From an uncultured Candidatus Poseidoniales archaeon (GTDB lineage: Archaea; Thermoplasmatota; Poseidoniia; Poseidoniales; Thalassarchaeaceae), in contig CACELO010000001.1 of assembly GCA_902560445.1 (NCBI GenBank), positions 1-64,000 of the forward strand: DNA of 64,000 nucleotides, written 5' to 3'. Shown here one piece after another: positions 34,435-42,511 of the stretch. Under the pieces are notes generated by a model, which was given only the letters and a program-made list of their open reading frames with translations, ran no database searches and was not told the origin of the DNA. Made by a program: the position numbers and the translations under genes. Numbering within the stretch: position 1 is the stretch's first letter; every line of letters begins with the position of its first letter.

Positions 34435-37089
34435 ATGTCAATCAATCATAGACAACGACTTCCGGACCTCGACTCAGAGGAAACCGATGAGTGGCTGGAA
34501 GCCCTGCGTTCGGTAGTCGAAGCTCATGGGGTTGAGCGAGCGCGTTTGCTATTACACGAATTGATGGCAGAGTCCGAAGACCTAGATGTGAAAATCGCTC
34601 CAATTGCCAAAACCCCCTACGTCAATACCATCTCTTGGGACCAGCAACCATCATACCCCGGAAATCTTGAAATCGAGCGACAAATCCAGAACTCAATTCT
34701 TTGGAATTCTGCTCTTATGGTCTCAGATTCGAATCGTAGAATCGATGGACTTGGGGGGCATATCTCCACTTATGCCTCCTCCTCAACACTTTACGAAGTA
34801 GGATTCAACCATGTATTCCGTGGTAAGGATAGTAATGGTATTGGGGATGCTCTGTACATTCAAGGTCACGGAAGTCCTGGGATTTATGCCAGAGCCTTCC
34901 TAGAAGGAAGACTGAGCCGAGAACAACTGGCCAACTTCCGTCAAGAAGCATTTGCCGATGGCCTTTCCTCCTATCCACACCCTCGATTGATGGCTGATTT
35001 CTGGGAGTACCCAACAGTCTCAATGGGGCTAGGGCCTCTAGCGGCTGTGATGCACGCTCGATTTTGGAAATACCTTCACAATCGAGGCTTGGCTGATACA
35101 TCAGAATCAACGGTGTTTGCTTTCCTCGGCGACGGTGAGATGGATGAGCCGGAATCCATCGCCGCAATTGCAGTTGCAGGTAGAGAAAAACTGGACAATC
35201 TAATCACAATCGTAAACTGCAATCTACAACGATTGGATGGACCTGTCCGTGGTAACTCGAAGATAGTTCAAGAGTTGGAAGGTCTCTACAGAGGAGCCGG
35301 GTGGGATGTATTCAAAGTTCTCTGGGATTCTAATTGGGACCGAATCTTTTCACAAGATCGAGACGGAATTTTACTCGCTCGTCTTGAGGAAATAACCGAT
35401 GGTGACTTCCAACGAATGAGCACCCTTGAACCAGCGGACTTCCGAAATGAATTATTCACAGGAAATCCGGCATTAGTTGAAATGGGACAAAAAATATCTG
35501 ACCAAGAAATCGGCTTATTACGAAGGGGCGGACATGATTCAATCAAGGTCTGGGCTGCCTACCATGCGGCCAAACAGTCCGACAAACCTGCAGTAATTCT
35601 AGCCCATACCGTGAAAGGTTGGGGTATCGATTCCTTCGAAGCTAGAAATACCACCCATCAGAAGAAGAAAATGAGCCTTGAAGATCTCAAACAATACAGG
35701 GATGACCTAGGAGTAACTGTAGCCGATGAGAACCTAGAGAATGACCCATTCCATGAGTTTGAACAGGATAGCGATACACTTGCATATCTTCACCAAAGAA
35801 GGAATACATTGGGCGGATATCTTCCTAGTCGACTTTCTCCAAGTATCGATGAGACCCTACCCGGTAACGAGACTTACGCAGCCTTCGATGAGGGGACTCC
35901 AGCAGGACAAGAAGTTTCTACAACTATGGTGTTCGTTCGCCTCTTGAGAAACCTAATGAAATCGGAAATTGGTGAGAAAGTAGTTCCAATTATTCCTGAT
36001 GAAGGTAGGACATTCGGTATGGACCCACTCTTCAGCGAGTTCGGTATTTATTCTTCATTCGGTCAACTCTACACTCCAGTTGATCATAAGATGTTGATGA
36101 ATTACAAGGAATCGACAAGCGGACAGATTCTCGAGGAAGGTATCTCAGAAGCTAACTCGATTGCATCTTGGATAGCCAGTGCAACATCCTACTCACACGC
36201 CGGAACTCCAACTTTACCATTCTATGTATTCTACTCGATGTTTGGATTCCAACGTGTCAACGACCAGATTTGGGCGGCGGCAGATGCTCGAGCGCGCGGC
36301 TTCCTGATGGGTGCAACAGCCGGGCGAACAACGCTGAATGGAGAAGGTCTACAACATCAGGATGGGCACTCTTTGTTACATGCTAGTACCGTACCATCCT
36401 GTCGCGCTTGGGATCCTGCATATGCTTACGAGTTAGCAACAATTATCGAGCACGGCATTGATGAAATGTGGGCTAAGGATAAGGATATCTTCCATTACAT
36501 CATGCTCTATAATCAGAATGAACAACAGCCACCTAAACCAAAGGGAATTGATGCCGACTTAATGCGTGGAGCTTACCTCTTTAGTGAGGCTGCTGATGGA
36601 GACGGTCCAGTAATTCGCTTACTTGGTTCAGGGCCAATACTTTCTCATGTACGAGAGGCGGCTGAACTATTGTTAGAATATGGAGTGAGATCAGAGGTCT
36701 GGTCAGTACCTTCCTATGGGGAACTGCGAAGAGCAGGATTAGCAGCGGAGAGAGCAACTCGACTTGACCCCCAAAACCCTCAATCAGCATTTGTTTCAGA
36801 TTGTTTTGGCGATGATGTAACAACCGTTGCAGCTTCAGATTATATCGCGGCCGTGCCGGAGATGATTCAACGCTGGGTCGGAGGACGTTTCGTAGTGCTT
36901 GGAACGGATGGTTACGGTCGTTCAGATACCCGCGAATCACTCCGCAGATTTTTTGAAATCGATACTGCCAGCATTGTTACCGCTTCTCTATCTGCGTTGG
37001 AGCAAGAAGGCTCTCTTGACGCTGGAACTACAAAGAAGGCGGCGGAAGAATTAGGTATCTCAACCGAAAGATATGACAAAACGGAGTGA
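34435..37089 (+). CDS. aceE: Pyruvate dehydrogenase E1 component, homodimeric (AceE) type
   Basis: An 884-residue thiamine diphosphate enzyme from ATG 34435; the frame is open to 34330, but that part overlaps the GNAT gene and is unlike the family. AceE decarboxylates pyruvate and passes the acetyl group to lipoyl-E2. Motifs: GGHISTYASSSTLYEVGFNH, QGHGSPGIYARAFLEGRL, the TPP-binding GDGEMDEPE near residue 232 with NCNLQRLDGPVRGN, AHTVKGWGI, and FVRLLRN...IIPDEGRTFGMD. This is the single-chain E1 of Gammaproteobacteria and Actinobacteria, not the archaeal alpha/beta form or the usual ferredoxin oxidoreductase, so transfer from bacteria is likely. No E2 or E3 gene is in the window. Confidence 0.95.
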   Translation: MSINHRQRLPDLDSEETDEWLEALRSVVEAHGVERARLLLHELMAESEDLDVKIAPIAKTPYVNTISWDQQPSYPGNLEIERQIQNSILWNSALMVSDSNRRIDGLGGHISTYASSSTLYEVGFNHVFRGKDSNGIGDALYIQGHGSPGIYARAFLEGRLSREQLANFRQEAFADGLSSYPHPRLMADFWEYPTVSMGLGPLAAVMHARFWKYLHNRGLADTSESTVFAFLGDGEMDEPESIAAIAVAGREKLDNLITIVNCNLQRLDGPVRGNSKIVQELEGLYRGAGWDVFKVLWDSNWDRIFSQDRDGILLARLEEITDGDFQRMSTLEPADFRNELFTGNPALVEMGQKISDQEIGLLRRGGHDSIKVWAAYHAAKQSDKPAVILAHTVKGWGIDSFEARNTTHQKKKMSLEDLKQYRDDLGVTVADENLENDPFHEFEQDSDTLAYLHQRRNTLGGYLPSRLSPSIDETLPGNETYAAFDEGTPAGQEVSTTMVFVRLLRNLMKSEIGEKVVPIIPDEGRTFGMDPLFSEFGIYSSFGQLYTPVDHKMLMNYKESTSGQILEEGISEANSIASWIASATSYSHAGTPTLPFYVFYSMFGFQRVNDQIWAAADARARGFLMGATAGRTTLNGEGLQHQDGHSLLHASTVPSCRAWDPAYAYELATIIEHGIDEMWAKDKDIFHYIMLYNQNEQQPPKPKGIDADLMRGAYLFSEAADGDGPVIRLLGSGPILSHVREAAELLLEYGVRSEVWSVPSYGELRRAGLAAERATRLDPQNPQSAFVSDCFGDDVTTVAASDYIAAVPEMIQRWVGGRFVVLGTDGYGRSDTRESLRRFFEIDTASIVTASLSALEQEGSLDAGTTKKAAEELGISTERYDKTE

Positions 37090-37094
37090 ATTAC

Positions 37095-37187
37095 ATGCCA
37101 AAGATCTTCAGAGCAATTTGGGGAGCGTTCAAATTCATGGGTAAAATTGGCATGCTCCTTGGTTTCCTAAAGCGCCTTCGACGTTAA
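37095..37187 (+). CDS. 30-residue cationic hydrophobic microprotein
   Basis: A short ORF starting 5 bp after the aceE stop: MPKIFRAIWGAFKFMGKIGM, then a hydrophobic segment ending KRLRR. It carries eight Lys/Arg and no acidic residue, with Phe, Trp, Leu and Met between them, so it would be an amphipathic or membrane-binding helix. The position right behind aceE suggests translational coupling. It may be a real small protein or a chance ORF; nothing else in the 100-bp gap explains the space before the convergent hydrolase gene. Confidence 0.45.
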   Translation: MPKIFRAIWGAFKFMGKIGMLLGFLKRLRR

Positions 37188-37193
37188 TCGGAT

Positions 37194-37946
37194 TCAAGCG
37201 GCTATATCGTCATCGAATCGTTGGAATGGTAAGTTTTCGAAGACTTCCAATTCCCTTGCATTCAAAGCATAATTGTGTGCTAATGCTTCAGCTACTGATA
37301 CCCAATCTGGAGTAGAACCGTCAATCCAGTCATATCGATGGCCAGGAATTAATCTCCAATCCATTGGAAGTTCTCTGAGAATCCCTCGCGCGAATAATAC
37401 AGACCACCACTGTGCAGTTGGGTCAGAGCCTGGAAGGTCCACTCGACCTGAGGCGGCTGTGAAAAGCAGGTCTCCCGCGTGGTAGACTCCGTGTCCATGG
37501 AATGTGCAGTGCCCCGGTGCATGACCGGGAGAGTGTGTGATACTGAGAGTAATTCCTCCTACCGACCATTCAACGCTGGAGTTAGGATGATGCTTCCACT
37601 CATTAGTCAAAGAAACATTCCCGAATACGAAACGTCCGAGCAGCGATTTGTGAATGGAATCATGATGCCCCCAGACCTCGATATCTGGAATTAATTCCAT
37701 CATTTTGGTATATCCTGCAGTATGATCTCTGTGGGTATGTGTGTAGAGTATGTGGGTAGGGCGCAATCCCTCATTTGCAAGCGCTTCGACCCAACGCTCT
37801 GAATCGAATGGGTCGGTAATTGCAACGACTCCATTTTCTCGGTCAATCCATGCAGTATTCATATTCATGAAATCACCCATTTGGGTGACCCAAACCTCGA
37901 TTCCTGCCTCATCAATACAGATATCGAACTCGCCATCGGCTAGCAT
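37194..37946 (-). CDS. Metallo-beta-lactamase fold hydrolase (glyoxalase II-like)
   Basis: A 250-residue protein from ATG 37946 (the longer frame to 37979 adds 11 residues). The metal-binding THTHRDHTAGY motif is near residue 70, followed by HSPGHAPGHCTFHG with the third His, GDLLFTAASGRVDLPGSD with the bridging Asp, and PGHRYDW near the C-terminus with the last His. This layout resembles hydroxyacylglutathione hydrolases and related thioester hydrolases. The substrate is unknown. It is divergent from the leuS leader. Confidence 0.85.
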   Translation of the reverse strand: MLADGEFDICIDEAGIEVWVTQMGDFMNMNTAWIDRENGVVAITDPFDSERWVEALANEGLRPTHILYTHTHRDHTAGYTKMMELIPDIEVWGHHDSIHKSLLGRFVFGNVSLTNEWKHHPNSSVEWSVGGITLSITHSPGHAPGHCTFHGHGVYHAGDLLFTAASGRVDLPGSDPTAQWWSVLFARGILRELPMDWRLIPGHRYDWIDGSTPDWVSVAEALAHNYALNARELEVFENLPFQRFDDDIAA

Positions 37947-37987
37947 CAATAGCCCCGAGAGGCTTCTGGGGCATAGCAATGGCGATT

Positions 37988-38001
37988 GTTTGACGTCAAA
38001 C
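37988..38001. promoter_or_regulatory. Perfect 14-bp palindrome in divergent promoter region
   Basis: GTTTGACGTCAAAC is fully self-complementary. It lies 42 bp upstream of the hydrolase start and 50 bp upstream of the leuS leader ORF. A weaker inverted repeat, TCAATC-CAAT-GATTGA, follows at 38010-38025. The palindrome is a good candidate protein-binding site for one or both divergent genes. Confidence 0.5.
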
Positions 38002-38050
38002 TTGCTTTCTCAATCCAATGATTGAAAGAGAGAAGGCCTGACGGACAAGT

Positions 38051-38125
38051 ATGGCGCCAATGCCTGCTTCACCTAACTTCGCGGCGGGCTACTCGCTCGA
38101 CCTGCTGCTTAGCTTGGGAGTCTAG
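38051..38125 (+). CDS. Candidate Leu-rich leader peptide upstream of leuS
   Basis: A 24-codon ORF, MAPMPASPNFAAGYS then LDLLLSLGV and a TAG stop. Five of seven consecutive codons near its end are Leu (CTC, CTG, CTG, CTT and TTG at 38096-38116). It ends 28 bp before the ATG of leucyl-tRNA synthetase and is in a different frame. Its stop codon falls in the loop of a perfect 7-bp hairpin. No strong ribosome-binding site is seen in front of it, so translation is unproven. Confidence 0.45.
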   Translation: MAPMPASPNFAAGYSLDLLLSLGV

Positions 38126-38151
38126 GGACTCCCATTTAGAATAAGGTGAAG
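38067..38151 (+). promoter_or_regulatory. Candidate attenuator-like leader structure of leuS
   Basis: CTTCACCT (38067-38074), inside the leader ORF, is the exact reverse complement of AGGTGAAG (38144-38151), which contains the leuS ribosome-binding site directly before ATG 38154. The 8-bp outer stem would enclose the Leu codons and the inner hairpin GGGAGTC-TAGG-GACTCCC (38116-38133). A ribosome held on the Leu codons would block the inner hairpin and keep the outer stem open. The mechanism is inference. Confidence 0.45.
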
Positions 38152-38153
38152 AA

Positions 38154-41027
38154 ATGGTATACGATTCGGCGGAAATTGAGACGCGCTGGCAGACACGCTG
38201 GCGTAACGCGCGCGTATTCGATGCAGAAGTAGACGATTCTCGTGAGAAATTCTACTGTCTCGAGATGTTTCCATATCCATCAGGATACATGCATATGGGT
38301 CACGTAAGAAATTACTCGATTGGCGATGCCATGGCACGATTCCAGCGCTTGATGGGAAAGAATGTCCTCTATCCGATGGGATACGACTCATTCGGAATGC
38401 CCGCCGAGAACGCTGCCAAGAAGGAAGGAGGCCACCCTCACACCGTTACTGAGAGAAATATCGAGATGATTAGAGCTGATCAGGAGAGAATGGGGTATTC
38501 ATATGACTGGCGACGAATGTTTGCAACTTCGACACCAGAATATTATCGCTGGAATCAAGAATTATTCCTTCGGTTCTACGAAGCCGGTTTGGTAGAAAGA
38601 CGATTCGCACCAGTCAATTGGTGTGATGATTGTGACACAGTTCTTGCAAATGAGCAAGTCAAGAATAATCGTTGTTGGCGTTGCGGTCTTGAGGTAGTTC
38701 AGAAGGATATGGCGCAGTGGTTCTTGCGTATGACAAAGTATGCTGATGAATTACTCGATGAATTAGATCATATCGAATTTCCAGAGAATGTAAAAGCGAT
38801 GCAGCGAAACTGGATTGGCCGTTCACATGGCGCCCATATCGAATTCCCTGTTGTTGGTGATGTAGACGACGAATCCGCTAGCATTGGTGCATTTACAACC
38901 CGTCCAGATACAATCTTCGGAGTCACTTTCGTTACTCTGTCACCTGAACATCCCCTTTGTGAGTCATTAGTAAGCGGGACTAAGTATGAACAGGCTTGGA
39001 AAGATTTGGCAGAAGAATGCGCCCGAATGACTGAATTTGAGCGAATTAATATGCTGAAAGAAAAGAAAGGAGTCCCTCTTGGTAGATTTGTAACTAATCC
39101 AATCACCGGAGAAGAAGTGCCAATTTTTGCTGGTAATTTTGTTGTTGCTAGCTATGGAACCGGTGCTGTGATGGGGGTTCCGGGACACGATCAGCGAGAT
39201 TACGACTTCGCCAATAAATACGGACTTGAAATAAAACCTGTTCTATCAAGGGATGAGGGTTGCCAAGGAGTTGAGGAGAATCCTGTATTCGATGGATTAG
39301 GATGGATGGTCAACTCGACCATAGAAGGATTCGATGGTCTATTCGGTAATGATGCAAAGACCGCGGTAATTTCAACCTTAGAGGAAAAAGGAGCGGGCCA
39401 CGGCTCCACTGAATATCGACTGAAAGATTGGCTACTTAGCCGTCAGCGGTTCTGGGGAACTCCAATTCCAATGATACATTGTGATACTTGTGGAGTAGTT
39501 CCCGTTCCCTACGAACAACTACCTGTAGAGCTACCTTTGGATGTGACTTTTAGTTGGGAAGAGAGCGGTAATCCACTAGCTCGAAGTGAATCCTTCCTTA
39601 CTACAACTTGTCCGCAGTGTAACGGTCCTGCACGCAGAGAGACCGATACAATGGACACATTTTATGATTCATCTTGGTACTTTATGAGATTCGTTGATTC
39701 ATCAAATGACTCTGCCCCATTCGATCGTGAAGCAGTAGATTACTGGATGAATGGAGGTGTTGACTTGTACATTGGTGGTATTGAACACGCTGTCATGCAT
39801 CTTCTGTATGCTCGATTCTTCACTAAGGCCACTCGTGATCTCGGCATGAATGAGGTCAGCGAACCATTCGGCCGCTTAGTCTGTCAAGGAATGCTAAATG
39901 CTCCCGCACCATTTTGTGTGGATTGTAATACCGAGTATCACATAGATTTTTTCGGAAGAGAATGCCCGAGCTGCGGTCAAGGTTTAACCTCACGTTCCGC
40001 TAAGATGAGCAAGAGTCTGGGGAACACTGTGAGTCCAGGAGAAATGGTGGACCGATTCGGCGCCGATACCGTACGCCTGTTCATCCTCTTCGGTGCAAAC
40101 CCGGAGGCTGGAATGGATTGGTCTGACAATGCTGTAATTGCAAATCATAAGCAAGTGTGCTCAATTATAGACGCCTTTAATCAGGGTATTTCATTTTCCG
40201 ATTCACCTAGCCCAATGGATTCTTGGTTATTGGCTCGTCTCAGAGTAAATCAGAATCGTTGGCGAGAATGTATGGAAGATGTAAGCCTTCGAGAAGGAGT
40301 CATGGCGAGCCATTTTGAGATGCTAGCAGATTGGCAATGGTATCTGCGAAGAGGCGGTTCAGACAGAGACACTGCACATCAATTCCTTTGTGGATGGGCG
40401 CCGATGTTGGCACCAGCAACTCCACATATTGCTGAAGAATTTTGGTCAGCCCTTTCGCAGGGTCAAGCGCCAGATATGTTGGCGACACATGAGATGGAGT
40501 TTTACTCGGTCGAGGAAAATGATGCTAGTATTCTTACTAGAGAATCTTACCTGCGTGAAGTCATTGAATCAGCACGTAATCTAAGGGGGCTAGCAGAACG
40601 TCATTCAGATACAGAAATTTCAGGAGTGGTAATTCAAACCGCACCTACTTGGAAAGTTGAGTTATCTCGTCAAGCGGTAAAATTGTCAAACGAAGGTTTT
40701 GATTTCAAAGGTAATGGTCAAAATCATCTAAAGTCAATGGCGATTTTTGAGAATGAATCTTTGAGAGGAGAAATATTCCAAACCTGGATGTCCTTGACCA
40801 TGGGGTCGAAGAAGAAACGTGGTAGAATACACACTTGGGATGAGGGTGAGAAACAATTGGTATTGAGCGGGATCGATGAAAGCGATGTTATCAATTCGGC
40901 TGGGGACTTTATCGCAACTGCTTTAGGAGTAAAATCGGTTATTGCATATCCGGTTGGAGAAGGTGAAGATATTGGAGGCAAGGCCCGCTTTGCCTTCCCA
41001 TTAGAACCCGGTATCGCCTTTGTCTGA
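38154..41027 (+). CDS. leuS: Leucyl-tRNA synthetase, bacterial-type core
   Basis: A 957-residue class I synthetase that charges tRNA-Leu. N-terminal motifs: FPYPSGYMHMGHVRNYSIGD with the HMGH signature at residues 47-50, and NWCDDCDTVLANEQV with a WRC zinc-knuckle. The CP1 editing domain carries TRPDTIFGVTFV and GTGAVMGVPGHDQRDYDF. The catalytic KMSKS (KMSKSLGN) is near residue 617. These motifs follow the bacterial LeuRS pattern rather than the archaeal one. In contrast, the last 50 residues (ending KARFAFPLEPGIAFV) look more like the C-terminal tail of archaeal LeuRS. The protein is longer than typical bacterial LeuRS (about 860). Transfer from bacteria is likely. Confidence 0.94.
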   Translation: MVYDSAEIETRWQTRWRNARVFDAEVDDSREKFYCLEMFPYPSGYMHMGHVRNYSIGDAMARFQRLMGKNVLYPMGYDSFGMPAENAAKKEGGHPHTVTERNIEMIRADQERMGYSYDWRRMFATSTPEYYRWNQELFLRFYEAGLVERRFAPVNWCDDCDTVLANEQVKNNRCWRCGLEVVQKDMAQWFLRMTKYADELLDELDHIEFPENVKAMQRNWIGRSHGAHIEFPVVGDVDDESASIGAFTTRPDTIFGVTFVTLSPEHPLCESLVSGTKYEQAWKDLAEECARMTEFERINMLKEKKGVPLGRFVTNPITGEEVPIFAGNFVVASYGTGAVMGVPGHDQRDYDFANKYGLEIKPVLSRDEGCQGVEENPVFDGLGWMVNSTIEGFDGLFGNDAKTAVISTLEEKGAGHGSTEYRLKDWLLSRQRFWGTPIPMIHCDTCGVVPVPYEQLPVELPLDVTFSWEESGNPLARSESFLTTTCPQCNGPARRETDTMDTFYDSSWYFMRFVDSSNDSAPFDREAVDYWMNGGVDLYIGGIEHAVMHLLYARFFTKATRDLGMNEVSEPFGRLVCQGMLNAPAPFCVDCNTEYHIDFFGRECPSCGQGLTSRSAKMSKSLGNTVSPGEMVDRFGADTVRLFILFGANPEAGMDWSDNAVIANHKQVCSIIDAFNQGISFSDSPSPMDSWLLARLRVNQNRWRECMEDVSLREGVMASHFEMLADWQWYLRRGGSDRDTAHQFLCGWAPMLAPATPHIAEEFWSALSQGQAPDMLATHEMEFYSVEENDASILTRESYLREVIESARNLRGLAERHSDTEISGVVIQTAPTWKVELSRQAVKLSNEGFDFKGNGQNHLKSMAIFENESLRGEIFQTWMSLTMGSKKKRGRIHTWDEGEKQLVLSGIDESDVINSAGDFIATALGVKSVIAYPVGEGEDIGGKARFAFPLEPGIAFV

Positions 41028-41038
41028 GAGGGTTGGTG

Positions 41039-41395
41039 ATGGGCATTCAATACACTGTTCTCATAGATGGTCATTGTCCAGTTTGTACTGGATGGGCCGC
41101 TTTCATCAACAAGCGAGATTCATCCAATCGTTTCTTGGTTGTGGCCCAAGAGACTGCAGAGGGGGAAGAAGTCCTAAGCAATCGTCCGGCAAAGATGAGT
41201 GAACTTGACTCAGTGTTTCTGATCGATGAATCTGGGAAATGGTATGCTCAATCTACGGCGGTGATACATATCCTTCTTGGTCTTGGTTTCCCATATAATT
41301 TTGGGGCTATAATTTGGTTAATTCCGAGTCCAATGCGTAATTTTGCTTACGACCTATATGCCCGTAATCGAAAGAGAGATCCGAGTAATTCGTGA
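41039..41395 (+). CDS. DCC/DUF393 family thiol-disulfide oxidoreductase-like protein
   Basis: A 118-residue protein from ATG 41039. It opens with the DUF393 pattern VLIDGHCPVCTGWAAFI, in which the Asp and the CPxC pair define the DCC family, followed by FLVVAQETAEGEE and SVFLIDESGKWYAQSTAVIHILLGLG. The C-terminal YDLYARNRKR is also family-typical. These are predicted thioredoxin-like proteins of unknown substrate. It lies 12 bp after leuS and could share its mRNA. Confidence 0.85.
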   Translation: MGIQYTVLIDGHCPVCTGWAAFINKRDSSNRFLVVAQETAEGEEVLSNRPAKMSELDSVFLIDESGKWYAQSTAVIHILLGLGFPYNFGAIIWLIPSPMRNFAYDLYARNRKRDPSNS

Positions 41396-41440
41396 TAGAA
41401 AATCGGCCTTCTTCTGCGCGAGGGTTCATGGACGTCCATC

Positions 41441-42511
41441 ATGTCGCAAGTCCCGTTGAGCGAGAAAAAGGAAGGCGGCGGGGCACGCAAAAGGCGTCGA
41501 CCTCGAAGAAAACCGGCCAATGCTACCGATTTCAGGCCATGGGCACAGGGAGATCACAATGCTGTTGAGCGTGCTCTAACCCGCTTTGATCAGTCGCCAC
41601 CTCCTATGGGTATACCGGAAATAATAGACCCTGCTCCAAGAGAAAAACAATTGAAATGGCAACCTAATGCAGTTCCCAAAAATATCCAAAAGAAAGTAGG
41701 TGACATCGTCTGTAAATCCGGTGAATTTGGATTCCTTCCTGAAGAAAGAGTCGACGAAATAAGAGGTCAAATAGACCATCTCCCCATAACCATTGAGCAA
41801 GCCCTTTCGCTTCGCGGTGCCTTGAATCAAGAAAAAAGTGTACATTCACACGGACGTCTGATGCGAAATGCAAACCAATTACGAAGACGGTACGATAAGG
41901 GCGAGGGAGTACTAACTCTTTCTCAACGATTTGATGCACCTCCCGTCAATACATTCAGGGCAATATTAACCGGCCGCGGATGGTCAAAGAACCGAATCAA
42001 AGAGACACTAAAAAATCCAGAGAGAATGAATGATCGTGATCAAGAAGAATTCGCTAAAGCAGAAGACGCTGATAAGGTAAGTTCGGTCAATCAATCAGAT
42101 ACTCAGACGGCCGCTGAGGTTTTCGAGGATATTTTATGCGCACATTTTGATTCTCTAGACGTACGTTTTCGAAGGCAAGAAGATTTACTGCGTGAGCAGA
42201 AGGAATCAGAAGGCCGAGCAGTGGTTACTCCTGATCTTCTGTTCCTTGATGACGTACGAATCAATGGAGTCCCTTGTGCTTGGATTGATGCAAAGCATTT
42301 CTACGGGGCAGACCTGAGATTTCCAAGAAAGAAGACTCAGAAACAAGTTGATCGATATGTCAAGGAATATGGCCAAGGAGCAATCGTGTATAGACACGGA
42401 TTTACTGGTTCTTTGATTCAAAGAGGAGCGATTTTACTCGACGCTAGCCCTCTAGATCTAACTCCACTAAATGAGTTTCACGAAAAGAGGTCCGGCGGCT
42501 CGCATTCATGA
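41441..42511 (+). CDS. TPD-motif PD-(D/E)XK nuclease, CDIN1 (C15orf41)-like
   Basis: A 356-residue protein. It starts with a basic Lys/Arg tail, then a helical region with helix-turn-helix character (FDAPPVNTFRAILTGRGWS). From about residue 225 to 330 the nuclease core reads AAEVFEDILCAHFDSLDVRF (Glu in first helix), VVTPDLLFLDDVRINGVPC and AWIDAKHFYG. The TPD tripeptide followed by W-I-D-A-K is the catalytic signature of the TPD/CDIN1 group within the PD-(D/E)XK superfamily. The eukaryotic member CDIN1 is linked to congenital dyserythropoietic anaemia. The archaeal role is unknown. The assignment comes from motif recall and should be tested by profile search. Confidence 0.7.
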   Translation: MSQVPLSEKKEGGGARKRRRPRRKPANATDFRPWAQGDHNAVERALTRFDQSPPPMGIPEIIDPAPREKQLKWQPNAVPKNIQKKVGDIVCKSGEFGFLPEERVDEIRGQIDHLPITIEQALSLRGALNQEKSVHSHGRLMRNANQLRRRYDKGEGVLTLSQRFDAPPVNTFRAILTGRGWSKNRIKETLKNPERMNDRDQEEFAKAEDADKVSSVNQSDTQTAAEVFEDILCAHFDSLDVRFRRQEDLLREQKESEGRAVVTPDLLFLDDVRINGVPCAWIDAKHFYGADLRFPRKKTQKQVDRYVKEYGQGAIVYRHGFTGSLIQRGAILLDASPLDLTPLNEFHEKRSGGSHS

